DNA of 55,725 nt, taken from NCBI GenBank assembly GCA_937934745.1, contig CALGZC010000044.1, positions 1-55,725 of the forward strand, read 5' to 3'. Below, piece by piece: positions 9,089 through 17,795 of the stretch. A program made the position numbers and the translations under genes. This stretch comes from an uncultured Blastocatellia bacterium. Lineage in GTDB: Bacteria; Acidobacteriota; Blastocatellia; Chloracidobacteriales; Chloracidobacteriaceae. Position 1 is the stretch's first letter; the number at the start of each line of letters is the position of its first letter. The notes under the pieces are model-generated. The model was not told the origin of the DNA, did not search any database, and saw only the letters and a list, made by a program, of their open reading frames with translations.

Positions 9089-9339
9089 ATGCAGATCAGA
9101 AACCGTGGGATACCCTGCTGTGGAGCCGATGACCAATACTTTCACCGGTGCTCGACCCCGGCGAGCAGATGCAGACCGGCGGTGAAGTCACTCAGGTTAC
9201 GCGAGCAACCCTCAGGAAGGTTGTCACCTTTCGCTGCCGGAGGGATACCAGCGCAGCGCCGACTCCCGGAAAGCAGCCTAGTGTGATACTTGACAACCGT
9301 CAAGCCAAGGCTTGGCTGCGCAGAGCTTCCCAAGGCGTG
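9089..9339 (-). promoter_or_regulatory. Upstream region of hutU with several inverted repeats
   Basis: No credible gene. Reading the minus strand from 9339: a palindrome AGCCAAG-C-CTTGGCT (about 9303-9317) that may end the acyltransferase transcript; a palindrome CTTGAC-GGTT-GTCAAG, overlapping a possible -35 TTGACG; then ~120 bases able to form stems (CAACC/GGTTG within GGTGA/TCACC) before the hutU start. It could be a structured leader, but it matches no riboswitch class I can recall. Confidence 0.35.
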
Positions 9340-11202
9340 CTAACCGGCACGCGTCAAGCGGCGTTTGTGGTAGGCCAGAAAGGCCTCGGCTTCGGCACGG
9401 CCCATATAGCGTTCGAGCGTTCGCCGATCGCTGTCCAGCAAATCCACCATGATGAGGCCGTCGAGGGCATCGCCGAAGTCCGGGTCAATGTTGAACGCCA
9501 ACACCTTGCCGCCCAGCCTTAAATACTGTCGTAACAACACCGGGACGCCCTTGGCATCCGGCTCGATGTCGGCGACAAAGGCTGACACTTCCTCGATGTT
9601 GGCGGCCGGGATGGTTGGCGATTTCAGCCCCAAGAGCGTCTGGGCAATCGCCGCCGTCCGCGACTCAAACGGCATCCGCGGACGCACCAGCCGCGCCAAC
9701 TGCGGCTGGAAGCTGTTCGCCTTGAGATACTCCACGATCAGCCGCCGCGACGCTGCACGGTACTCGTTCGTAATGCTGACCGGACCGAACAACACACGGT
9801 AGCGCGGATGCCGGGCGACGTACCGCCCGATGCCTTTCCACAGCAGCATCAGCGGCGCATAGCTTCGCTGATACTCCTGCCGAACAAAGGAACGCCCAAG
9901 CTCCAGCGCCGGCCCGATGCTCTGCAAAAAGGCCGTGCGATAGGCAAACAGCGTATGGGTGTACAGCCCCCGCTTGCCGAAGCGGGTGACAATTTCATCT
10001 GTCCGCCCTAAGCGATACCCACCGGCAATCTCCCGCCGCTCACGGTTCCACACGAAAAGGTGCTGGTAGTAGGCGTCAAAGGCGTCCACATCGAGCGCCT
10101 TGCCCGTCCCTTCGCCGGCCGCCCGAAAGGTGATTTCCCGCAGGCGCCCGATTTCATGCAGGGTGTGGGGGATTTGCGCGGCGTCGGCGCACCAAACCGT
10201 CAGTTCTGCCTGCTCAACCAGTCGTTGACTTTCGGGCAAGGCACTGATTTCGGCTTCTAGTAAAGCAACGGCACGAGGCGCAGCAATCACGGCCGGTGTC
10301 CGCGGCCGGCGCCGCCCGCCGGACAACTTCGACAAGCGCAGCGGTACTGCCAGCGCGCGCGGCAACCGTGAGACAGGTTCCGTCCGCGAAGCCAGCAAGT
10401 AAGTTCGCTGCCGTAAATGCGCCGTCAGCTCCTCATCATCAAGCCCCTTGAGCTTGTTCCACGGAATCGGATGCCCAATCCGAACCTCGATCTCGCGGTT
10501 CCGCTTATTGAGAAACTCATGCGGCAACATCGCCGTCCGCAGGCGCGGATGGACAAACCCCGCCACCTGAAACAACGCGCCATTGCGGCCGTCAAAATAC
10601 ACCGGCACAACCGTGGCTTCGCCGGCGCGAGCCAAGCGGGCGACGGTGGTCTTCCAGGCCGGATCCGTGACAACGCGCTGGCCGGCCTGCCAGTGCGCAA
10701 CTTCGCCGGCCGGAAAAATCCCGACCGCGCCGCCCTGGGCCAGGAGGCGCAGCGCTGCCCGCATCGGGCGCAAGTTCACGCGCGGCGAATCAGAACGCTC
10801 AAATGGGTCAACGAGAATGAAGTAATCGCGGGCTTCAGGGATGCAGCCGAGTAAGTAGTTGGCCATCACCTTGGCATCGGGACGCACCAAGCGCAGCATG
10901 GAAGTTAAGATAATGCCTTCGATGCCACCAAACGGGTGATTGGCAACCACAACGAGCGGGCCGGTCGCCGGCAAACGTGCCAGATCACTGTCTAGCACAT
11001 GGTACCTAACGTTGAGCGCCTCAAGAATTGCCTCAAAGAAGGCATGGACGTCGCCGCCGGTTGCTGCGACCGCTTCAGCATAGAGGTCGTTGAGCTGGTG
11101 AAACAGCAACCACCGCTCGAGCAAACTCTTAACCGGGGCAAACATTCGCTGACGCAGTGGATCGCGGAAGGGTGTTGGCAATTCAAAAATCCGACGTGAC
11201 AT
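9340..11202 (-). CDS. Two-domain acyltransferase, ornithine-lipid synthase (OlsF-like)
   Basis: A 620-residue fusion. The N-terminal half is a PlsC-like acyltransferase: the catalytic motif is NHPFGGIEG, followed by IFPAGEVAHW. The C-terminal half resembles the OlsB/hemolysin-type GNAT N-acyltransferase (FDAYYQHLFVWNRE, IAGGYRLG, ELGRSFV, GVPVLLRQYLRLGGKVL). This domain pairing is that of OlsF-type proteins, which perform both acylations of ornithine to make ornithine lipid. The ATG at 11202 is preferred to a TTG at 11214. It stands alone, with spacers on both sides. Substrate specificity is inference from architecture. Confidence 0.82.
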   Translation of the reverse strand: MSRRIFELPTPFRDPLRQRMFAPVKSLLERWLLFHQLNDLYAEAVAATGGDVHAFFEAILEALNVRYHVLDSDLARLPATGPLVVVANHPFGGIEGIILTSMLRLVRPDAKVMANYLLGCIPEARDYFILVDPFERSDSPRVNLRPMRAALRLLAQGGAVGIFPAGEVAHWQAGQRVVTDPAWKTTVARLARAGEATVVPVYFDGRNGALFQVAGFVHPRLRTAMLPHEFLNKRNREIEVRIGHPIPWNKLKGLDDEELTAHLRQRTYLLASRTEPVSRLPRALAVPLRLSKLSGGRRRPRTPAVIAAPRAVALLEAEISALPESQRLVEQAELTVWCADAAQIPHTLHEIGRLREITFRAAGEGTGKALDVDAFDAYYQHLFVWNRERREIAGGYRLGRTDEIVTRFGKRGLYTHTLFAYRTAFLQSIGPALELGRSFVRQEYQRSYAPLMLLWKGIGRYVARHPRYRVLFGPVSITNEYRAASRRLIVEYLKANSFQPQLARLVRPRMPFESRTAAIAQTLLGLKSPTIPAANIEEVSAFVADIEPDAKGVPVLLRQYLRLGGKVLAFNIDPDFGDALDGLIMVDLLDSDRRTLERYMGRAEAEAFLAYHKRRLTRAG

Positions 11203-11307
11203 GAGGGCGCGCAAAACTCCTTATGGGGGATAGCACGGCCTACCGATCTCCTGTAACGCCGATGTGAAGTTTTTTTCGCCGCGACCTTACGCCTGCCTCT
11301 CTGAGGC

Positions 11308-12408
11308 CTACCTGAAAAAGTCCTTCACCGCCGCAACAACGTAGTCCTGTTGTTCGGGCGTTAGCTCAGCGTACATTGGCAGCGACAAAATTTCGTCTGC
11401 CAACCGCTCGGTGGTGGGAAAGGTGCCACGCGGATAACCTAAGTCGGCATAAGCTGCCTGAAGGTGAATCGGCACCGGGTAATGAATGACGGTCGCAATG
11501 CCGCGCTCGGTGAGATGGTTTTGCAGGGCGTTCCGGCGCGCGGTACGAATGACGTACAGGTGAAACACATGGTCGCCATAGATGACGCGCGGCAGCTTCA
11601 AATCGCCCACACCTTCAAGTGCATGCGTGTAGGCGGCGGCATGGGCTAGCCGGCGCGCGTTCCAGTTATCGAGATGCGGGAGCTTAACGCTCAACACGGC
11701 TGCCTGCAGGGTGTCGAGCCGCAGGTTATAGCCCTTGACGACGTGCTTGTATTTGACTTCCTGCCCATAGTTACGCAAAAACCGCACCCGTTCGGCCAGC
11801 GCATCGTCATCTGTGACCAGCCCGCCGGCGTCGCCATACGCGCCGAGGTTCTTGCCCGGATAAAAGCTGAAGCAGCCGGCGTCGCCGAAGGTTCCGACGC
11901 GCCGCCCGCGATACCGTGCGCCATGCGCCTGCGAGGCATCCTCGACCACCCGTAGTCCGTGGCGGCGGGCAAAGTCGAGAATGGGATCGAGGTCGGCCGG
12001 TTGCCCGTAGAGGTGAACTGGCATCACGGCTTTTGTGCGCGGGGTCAGCGCCGCGTCAAGCCGCTTCGGATCGAGGTTGAAGCTGTCCTCTTCGACTTCC
12101 ACCAGCACCGGGCGCGCGCCGACGGCCGATACCGCCAGCGCCGACGCAATAAAGGTATGCGCCGGCACAATGACTTCATCGCCGGGACCGATGCCCAGCG
12201 CCTCCAATGCCAACTTCAGCGCATCCAGCCCGCTGGCGACGCCAACGCAGTGTTTGGCGCCGACGTACGCCGCAAAGGCACGCTCAAAGTCGCCAACCTC
12301 TTTGCCGAGGATGAAATTGCACTGCTGCATGACACGCAGCACGGCGGTATCCATCTCGGTTTTAAGCGCCCGGTACTGCGCCTGTAAGTCAACAAAGGGA
12401 ATCTGCAT
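11308..12408 (-). CDS. DegT/DnrJ/EryC1 family sugar aminotransferase
   Basis: A 366-residue PLP-dependent aminotransferase that makes amino sugars for surface glycans. Typical sequence: IPFVDLQAQYRALK at the start, CVGVASGLDALKLAL, VIVPAHTF, VVEDASQAHGA, and the PLP-lysine segment SFYPGKNLGAYGDAGG. It is followed at 20 bases by a glycosyltransferase and then an N-acetyltransferase of the WbpD type, so it may act like WbpE on a UDP-3-keto sugar. The exact substrate cannot be read from the sequence. The dehydrogenase and oxidase partners are not in the window. Confidence 0.9.
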   Translation of the reverse strand: MQIPFVDLQAQYRALKTEMDTAVLRVMQQCNFILGKEVGDFERAFAAYVGAKHCVGVASGLDALKLALEALGIGPGDEVIVPAHTFIASALAVSAVGARPVLVEVEEDSFNLDPKRLDAALTPRTKAVMPVHLYGQPADLDPILDFARRHGLRVVEDASQAHGARYRGRRVGTFGDAGCFSFYPGKNLGAYGDAGGLVTDDDALAERVRFLRNYGQEVKYKHVVKGYNLRLDTLQAAVLSVKLPHLDNWNARRLAHAAAYTHALEGVGDLKLPRVIYGDHVFHLYVIRTARRNALQNHLTERGIATVIHYPVPIHLQAAYADLGYPRGTFPTTERLADEILSLPMYAELTPEQQDYVVAAVKDFFR

Positions 12409-12428
12409 GATGCGTGCCTTTCATGAGG

Positions 12429-13175
12429 TTACTTCTTCAAACCAAGCCCTAGGTAAATCACAGGGCGCAGAATGCTCCACCAGCCGGAAAAGGGCTTCAT
12501 CTTGGTGTAGCCAAGCTCTTTAGGGGGATAAATCTTCGTCACCGGCACTTCCTTGAAGCCATAACCGAGGCGAATGGCCTTGAACAAGAGGTACGGCTCA
12601 AGCTCGTACTTGTCAAGCCACGCCTGGTCAATGTCAATGCGCGGGTCGTCAAAGATGGACAGCCGGATGGCGCGAAAGCCATTCGTGCTGTCGGTGACGC
12701 GCCGCCGGACGGCCAGCGAAAACAGGAGCGGGTGAACAAAACGTGTCGCCAGTTGCCGATACAGCGGCATGTTGCCGAAGTCGCCCCCCGGCAAGTAGCG
12801 CGACCCCTGCACGAAGTCGCACTCACCGTTGAGGATGGGTTCCAGCAGGCGTGGGATTTCGGCCGGACGATCCTTGTCGTTCCCGGCAAGGATGACCAAC
12901 ACATCATAGCCCTGCGCACGGGCATAGCGGATCGCCGTGCGAATTGCTGCACCGGCGCCTGACTGCCGCTCATGGCGGAGGTGGATCGCCCCCTTCTCGC
13001 GGATCACCTGCGGTGTGCCGTCGGTTGAGGCGTCATCGACAACGGCAATCGCGTCCACGACATTCGGCGGAAAGCGGTCAAGAACACGCCCAATTTTTTG
13101 CTCTTCGTTGAAGGCAATTGGGACAGCGAGTACCTTGAGCGCGGCACGGCGGTCACTCGATGCGGAGGACGCCAT
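12429..13175 (-). CDS. Family 2 glycosyltransferase
   Basis: GT-A fold glycosyltransferase (248 residues from the ATG at 13175). It starts VLAVPIAFNEEQKIGRVL, has the AVVDDASTDGT acidic motif typical of polyprenol-phosphate/dolichyl-phosphate mannose synthase-like GT2 enzymes, then SGAGAAIRTAI and QGSRYLPGG. No strong membrane segments are evident. The start overlaps the preceding acetyltransferase by 23 bases; an alternative TTG at 13232 lies far inside that gene and is less likely. The context with the aminotransferase and acetyltransferase suggests surface polysaccharide or glycolipid assembly. Confidence 0.85.
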   Translation of the reverse strand: MASSASSDRRAALKVLAVPIAFNEEQKIGRVLDRFPPNVVDAIAVVDDASTDGTPQVIREKGAIHLRHERQSGAGAAIRTAIRYARAQGYDVLVILAGNDKDRPAEIPRLLEPILNGECDFVQGSRYLPGGDFGNMPLYRQLATRFVHPLLFSLAVRRRVTDSTNGFRAIRLSIFDDPRIDIDQAWLDKYELEPYLLFKAIRLGYGFKEVPVTKIYPPKELGYTKMKPFSGWWSILRPVIYLGLGLKK

Positions 13176-13728
13176 CTGAGGTTTGGCGATACCGGTCGCC
13201 GCATTCACGACACGTTGTTTCCTCTCCTGCAAAAGTCAGGCGGGCACCGCAGCGACAGACCCAGCCGCGTACGGTTGCCGGATTGCCAAAACACAGCGCA
13301 TGGGGTGGAACATCTCTGGTGACAACAGCACCGGCCCCGATCATGGCGTACTCTCCGATGCGCACACGACACACAATCGTCGCATTTGCCCCAATGGTCG
13401 CGCCGCGCTCGATGTAGGTCGGATGACACACCCAGTCAGGTTTGCGGCTGCGCGGCAGCAAGTCATTGGTCAGGGCGACGTTCGGACCCAGGAACACGTC
13501 ATCGCCCAGGTGAACGCCATCCCAGACAGAAACGCCGTTTTTGATTGTTACACGGTGGCCGACAACCGCCCCCGATTCAATATAACAGTGATCGCCAATG
13601 TTGCAGTCCTCGCCGATCACCGCCCCCGGCAGCACATGAACAAACGCCCAGATGCGCGTACCGCGCCCAATGCGGTCACTTTCGACCAGCGCAGTCGGAT
13701 GCTTGCGATAGGACAGTGCCTCACTCAT
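13153..13728 (-). CDS. Hexapeptide-repeat N-acetyltransferase with C-terminal zinc ribbon
   Basis: Left-handed beta-helix acyltransferase (191 residues) resembling WbpD-type UDP-amino-sugar N-acetyltransferases: repeated hexapeptides around residues 15-150, with LTNDLLPRSR and IGAGAVVTRDVPPHAL. After residue 155 a tail carries CRCGARL and CRECGDRY, two CxxC-like knuckles that look like a rubredoxin-type zinc ribbon, seen in some members of the family. The ATG start is clear. Together with the downstream glycosyltransferase and DegT aminotransferase it suggests synthesis of a 2,3-diacetamido-type sugar; the precise sugar is inference. Confidence 0.85.
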   Translation of the reverse strand: MSEALSYRKHPTALVESDRIGRGTRIWAFVHVLPGAVIGEDCNIGDHCYIESGAVVGHRVTIKNGVSVWDGVHLGDDVFLGPNVALTNDLLPRSRKPDWVCHPTYIERGATIGANATIVCRVRIGEYAMIGAGAVVTRDVPPHALCFGNPATVRGWVCRCGARLTFAGEETTCRECGDRYRQTSDGVLRIE

Positions 13729-13860
13729 GCGGAACCCGGCGACCGGTAGATGCGTTTCGATACGGCCACTATGCTACCCATGCTTCCTGCGTGCGCCAAG
13801 AGTGTTGTTGATGCAGACACCGTCACAGTACCTGCGGCCGACCGATTTCAGAGGTGGCGC

Positions 13861-14226
13861 CTAACCGGACGGCTTCGTGACCACAATCACATCCTGGGGT
13901 TGGACCAGTCCCATCTCACGGGCAGAGCGCTCAATTGCGCGCGGGTCGGCTTCCAAACGTTGGAGCACCTGACGGAGCCGCTGATTCTCAGCCGCCTGGA
14001 CGGCGATCTGCGCTTGTAAGCGCAAGCACGTTGCCGTCGCGGCTTGCAGTTCCGCCTGCGTGCGCCGTGTGACCGTGATGCACACACCGGTCAGCCCGAT
14101 GAGCACCATCGCCGTTACTGCCTGCAGAGGGATGCCGAGTGTCAGAGCGCGCGGCTTCGGCAGCGCCAGCACCTGTTCCTGACGAAACCGCTCATCAACG
14201 ATGAATGAAACTCTTGCCTGACTCAA
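13861..14226 (-). CDS. FtsB/DivIC-like septum formation initiator
   Basis: A 121-residue bitopic membrane protein: short cytoplasmic N terminus, one membrane span near residues 32-53 (TAMVLIGLTGVCITV), then a Gln/Ala-rich coiled coil and the conserved end region RSAREMGLVQPQDVIVV, which matches the FtsB/DivIC family. Members recruit late division proteins. The start is a TTG at 14226 preceded by a strong GGAGG six bases away, lying inside the end of the phosphohexomutase gene (32-base overlap), so the two are probably co-transcribed. Confidence 0.8.
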   Translation of the reverse strand: MSQARVSFIVDERFRQEQVLALPKPRALTLGIPLQAVTAMVLIGLTGVCITVTRRTQAELQAATATCLRLQAQIAVQAAENQRLRQVLQRLEADPRAIERSAREMGLVQPQDVIVVTKPSG

Positions 14227-15595
14227 GCAACACCTCCACTTCTGTTTCCGTCTGTGCCTCGGCGTAGCATCGGGCCAGCGGCTCGGTGCCCGACAGGCGA
14301 ATCAAGACCCAGGCATCATCTTCTAGGAAGAATTTCACGCCGTCCGTGCGGTCCACCCGCATCACCCGCTTGCCGCCAAACGACTCCGGCGGATCGGCGT
14401 CAAGCCGCTGCCGCAGGTTGTGCTGACTTTCCGGCGTCAACTGAACCCCAATCCGCCGATTGACCAGCCGACCCACTGCATCCCCAAGGGTCGTCAACAT
14501 AGCCCCGATGGATTGCCCACGCCGGGCGCACATTTCGGCCACCAGCGCACAGGCGAGCAGGCCGTCTTTTTCGGGAATATGCCCCTTGATGGACAGGCCG
14601 GCGCTCTCCTCGCCGCCGAGAAAAATTTTTTCCTCTACGATTAACTCCCCTAAAAACTTGAAACCGACCGGCGTTTCGTACACCGGGATGCCCTGGCGTG
14701 CCGCTACGCGATCCAGCCAGTGTGAAGTTGCCACGCTGCGTCCGACACCTTCCCGCCACCCCCGCGATTCGTGCAGGTAATCCACCAACAGCGCCAGGAT
14801 GGCATTGGCCGGAATACAGGTCCCGTCGCGATCGACAACGCCAAACCGGTCGGCATCGCCGTCTGTCGCCAGCCCCAGGTCATAGCCACCCTGTACAACG
14901 ATCTCCCTCAACTCCGCCAGATTTGCCTCGGACGGCTCCGGGCTACGCCCGCCGAAATAGGGGTCGCGGTGGTCATGGAGTGGCGTGACCTCACAGCCAT
15001 ACGTACGCAGAAACGTCTCGAGATAGCCGCGACCTGTCCCCCACAGTGCATCGTAGGCAATGCGCAAGGGACGTCGCCGAAGGACGTCGCCGTCAATCTT
15101 CTCGGCGAGTACGCGGAGGTAGTCTGCACAGACATCCACCGTTGCGACCGTACCCGCCGACACAACCGGCAGCGCCAAGGCGCCGTCGGTGAGACGGCGT
15201 TGGATCAACGTCTCAATCCGCCGGGTGACTTCCGGCAGCGCCGGCGCCCCGTTTGCTGTGGAGAACTTCATTCCACCGTATTCCGGTGGATTGTGGCTGG
15301 CCGTGAAGTTAATGCCGCCGCGCGCGCCGCGCTCCCGAATGGCCACTGACAGCGCTGGCGTCGGCGTATCGCGTGCCGTCACCTGCACGTCAAAACCACG
15401 CCGGGCTAATTCTTCTGCACAGACCGCGGCAAATTTCTCCGCCATAAAACGCGGGTCGTAACCGACCACCAACAAGCCGCCCTGACCGGTGCTCTGGAGT
15501 TCGTCGGCAATGGCCTGTGTCACCAAGCGCACATTGGCAAAGGTAAACTCATCTGCCAAAACGGCCCGCCAACCCGATGTGCCAAAGACAATCAT
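14195..15595 (-). CDS. Phosphoglucomutase/phosphomannomutase family protein
   Basis: Alpha-D-phosphohexomutase (466 residues). The four family landmarks are visible: FGTSGWR at the N terminus, the phosphoserine loop FTASHNPPEYGG, the metal-binding loop TDGDADRFGV, the sugar-binding GGEESAGLS, and the phosphate-binding RLSGTEP. It interconverts hexose 1- and 6-phosphates for glycan or storage-sugar synthesis. It is the first gene of a unit with the FtsB-like gene. Which sugar it prefers cannot be decided from the sequence. Confidence 0.92.
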   Translation of the reverse strand: MIVFGTSGWRAVLADEFTFANVRLVTQAIADELQSTGQGGLLVVGYDPRFMAEKFAAVCAEELARRGFDVQVTARDTPTPALSVAIRERGARGGINFTASHNPPEYGGMKFSTANGAPALPEVTRRIETLIQRRLTDGALALPVVSAGTVATVDVCADYLRVLAEKIDGDVLRRRPLRIAYDALWGTGRGYLETFLRTYGCEVTPLHDHRDPYFGGRSPEPSEANLAELREIVVQGGYDLGLATDGDADRFGVVDRDGTCIPANAILALLVDYLHESRGWREGVGRSVATSHWLDRVAARQGIPVYETPVGFKFLGELIVEEKIFLGGEESAGLSIKGHIPEKDGLLACALVAEMCARRGQSIGAMLTTLGDAVGRLVNRRIGVQLTPESQHNLRQRLDADPPESFGGKRVMRVDRTDGVKFFLEDDAWVLIRLSGTEPLARCYAEAQTETEVEVLLESGKSFIHR

Positions 15596-15897
15596 AGAGA
15601 CACGTTGCCGCCGCTCATCAGCGAGCGTCGCTTCCTTATCAAGAAGGCTGAAATAAACCGCTTGTCGCCAATGGGAGAGACTTTGTCTTCGTTAGGGCGA
15701 GGTAAGCTACCATGCCTCACCCGCAGGGACAATGGCTTTTTCAGGCCGCTCAGGGCAGGTTATCTCCCGCAGTCAAGGGTGTCTTATCTTGCGCGAGACA
15801 AAAGTGCCGTGAATACTCACTGATGAGCCCCACCAACCGTTGTCCGTGGTACCGCGTCACATCAATCATCCTACACTGAGCACTGTTTGGTGTCCCC
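15596..15897. other. Divergent intergenic region, no gene seen
   Basis: 302 bases between the phosphohexomutase (minus) and the HD-GYP gene (plus). A 72-codon plus-strand frame (15605-15823) has no support and is treated as chance. No convincing -35/-10 pair or operator was seen; both promoters should lie here. Confidence 0.5.
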
Positions 15898-17745
15898 ATG
15901 GAGCGTCGTCAGAAGCCAACTAAGATTCTTTACATATTCCTGGCCGTTATCCTGACCCTCACCATCGTACCGTTGGCGACTGTCAGTTGGAAGCTCATCG
16001 GCATCGGGCGGGAGGCCATGCGTCTGAATGAACGCGCCGAGCAACTTCGCTCGGTGATGCTTGTGGCCAATGAACTGCAAACCTACATTGGCGGCTACCG
16101 GCATCAGGTCACAGGGCTGACCCGTGCGTTGGAGGCAACCGGCGGGGTGGAGGCGTTTCTCAAACAGAGCGAAACGGTGCGCAATCAACACTTGGAGAAG
16201 TTCCTGGACGACGACCCAAACCTCATCTTGCTCGGCATTGTGCCGCACAGCACCGACCAAGCGACCACCCAGCTCATCGCCCGGTGGAACACGAACAAAA
16301 TTGCTGCCCACGAAGTCGGTAGAACCGTCGGCGAGGCAGTGCAGGCCGTCAAGCAGCGTCCGGACCAAATGTATGTCGGCAAGCCACAGTACATCCCGTC
16401 AAGTAACGAACTGACGCTTGTGCTGGCTTGTCCACTGTACGGACAGGCCGTGTCGCCGACCTACCAGCCTGAAATCATCGTTGCCGTTGTCAGCCTGGAG
16501 CCGATTTTCAATCTGGTCAATGTGACATCCTCCAGTGGGAACTATGCCCATGACACCCTACTGCGCAACGGCAGTCGCGTTGTTTTTCTGGTCGATCAGC
16601 GGGGGCGCGTCCTGGCACATCCCGACCGGGCGCTGGCTTACCGGCAAACCGACCTGACCAACTGGGGAATTGTTGCCAAATGGTTGGAAACGATCTCGCT
16701 GGAGGTCTCAGCTCCGCTGGCCGAGCCGTTCGAAATTGACCTTGGTAGTGAGCGCCTCTCGATGTTGGGGAGCTGCGCCACCGCGCTCATTGCACCGGAC
16801 ATTCCGTTGGGTGTCATGGCAGTGATCAACGAAAAAGCGGCGTACTCATCGGTGACAACGATGATTTGGCAGGCCACGGCCCTGACGCTCATCACAGCGC
16901 TCATCGCGGCCTCCGTCGGACTGTTACTGGCCTACCGGATTACCTCGCCCATTACGGCCGTTGCTGCCGGCGCGCGCGCCATCGCCGCAGGAGACTTCTC
17001 ACGCCGCATTACCGTGCGTAGCCGCTCCGAAATTGGTCAGCTCGCCGATGATTTCAACACGATGGCGGAGCATATTCAGCGCTACATCAACGATCTCCGG
17101 TTTGCCGTCAACGAGAATCGGGAGTTGTTCTTAGGAACGGTCAAAGCGCTGGCGGAAGCTATTGATGGCAAAGATCCATATACCCGCGGCCACTCAGAGC
17201 GCGTCAAGATGTATGCCGTTCTCATGGCAGAACACATGGGCCTGAGTCAGGAGGAAATCGAAGATATTCGTGTTGCAGCCCTGCTGCACGACGTTGGTAA
17301 GATCGGGATTGAAGATCGCATTTTGAAGAAGCCGGCGGCCCTGACGGAAGAAGAGTACACAATTATGAAAACTCATCCCGAGAAAGGGGCCAAAATCATG
17401 GCGGAGATTCCCCAAATGAAGAAATACATTCCCGGCATGTACTACCATCATGAGTGCCTGGATGGACGCGGGTATCCGCTTGGATTGAAGGGTGATCAGA
17501 TTCCGCTGATGGCGCGCATCATCAGCGTTGCCGACACATTTGACGCCATGACCACGAACCGTCCCTATCAGCGCGCCATGCCGACCGAGGTCGCAGTGCA
17601 AAAGATTTGGTCGTTTGCCGGAACGCGCTATGACCCAAACGTTGTTGCTGCCTTAGAAAGCGCACTCAAAGCCGGCAAACTCGATGAGGTCATCCAGGGC
17701 TACCAAGTTGCCCTTGCCGCCGGCAAAGCCGGATACGCTCCCTGA
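15898..17745 (+). CDS. Membrane sensor with HAMP and HD-GYP phosphodiesterase domains
   Basis: A 615-residue signalling protein. Order: transmembrane segment ~10-30 (IFLAVILTLTIVPLATVSW), an extracellular sensor region to ~300 of double-Cache character, a second span near 325-350 (ALTLITALIAASVGLLLAYRI), a HAMP linker (ITAVAAGARAIAAGDF), and a C-terminal HD-GYP domain. The latter shows LLHDVGKIGIEDRIL, THPEKGA, HHECLDGRGYP and ARIISVADTFDAM, so all main metal ligands and the GYP signature are present; c-di-GMP hydrolysis is expected. It is followed at 50 bases by a CtpA-type protease on the same strand. Confidence 0.9.
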   Translation: MERRQKPTKILYIFLAVILTLTIVPLATVSWKLIGIGREAMRLNERAEQLRSVMLVANELQTYIGGYRHQVTGLTRALEATGGVEAFLKQSETVRNQHLEKFLDDDPNLILLGIVPHSTDQATTQLIARWNTNKIAAHEVGRTVGEAVQAVKQRPDQMYVGKPQYIPSSNELTLVLACPLYGQAVSPTYQPEIIVAVVSLEPIFNLVNVTSSSGNYAHDTLLRNGSRVVFLVDQRGRVLAHPDRALAYRQTDLTNWGIVAKWLETISLEVSAPLAEPFEIDLGSERLSMLGSCATALIAPDIPLGVMAVINEKAAYSSVTTMIWQATALTLITALIAASVGLLLAYRITSPITAVAAGARAIAAGDFSRRITVRSRSEIGQLADDFNTMAEHIQRYINDLRFAVNENRELFLGTVKALAEAIDGKDPYTRGHSERVKMYAVLMAEHMGLSQEEIEDIRVAALLHDVGKIGIEDRILKKPAALTEEEYTIMKTHPEKGAKIMAEIPQMKKYIPGMYYHHECLDGRGYPLGLKGDQIPLMARIISVADTFDAMTTNRPYQRAMPTEVAVQKIWSFAGTRYDPNVVAALESALKAGKLDEVIQGYQVALAAGKAGYAP

Positions 17746-17795
17746 TACACCCCGTCAAACCGTCAATGCTGGGATCAACCGGTGCCGTGTGATTG

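Noticed and set aside
9142-9333. 63-codon minus-strand ORF upstream of hutU
   Set aside because: No ribosome-binding site or similarity; overlaps inverted repeats of the hutU leader.
9089-9339. Cobalamin or TPP riboswitch
   Set aside because: The conserved boxes of these classes were looked for and not found.
15605-15823. 72-codon plus-strand ORF
   Set aside because: No similarity or ribosome-binding site, and it lies in a promoter-bearing divergent gap.
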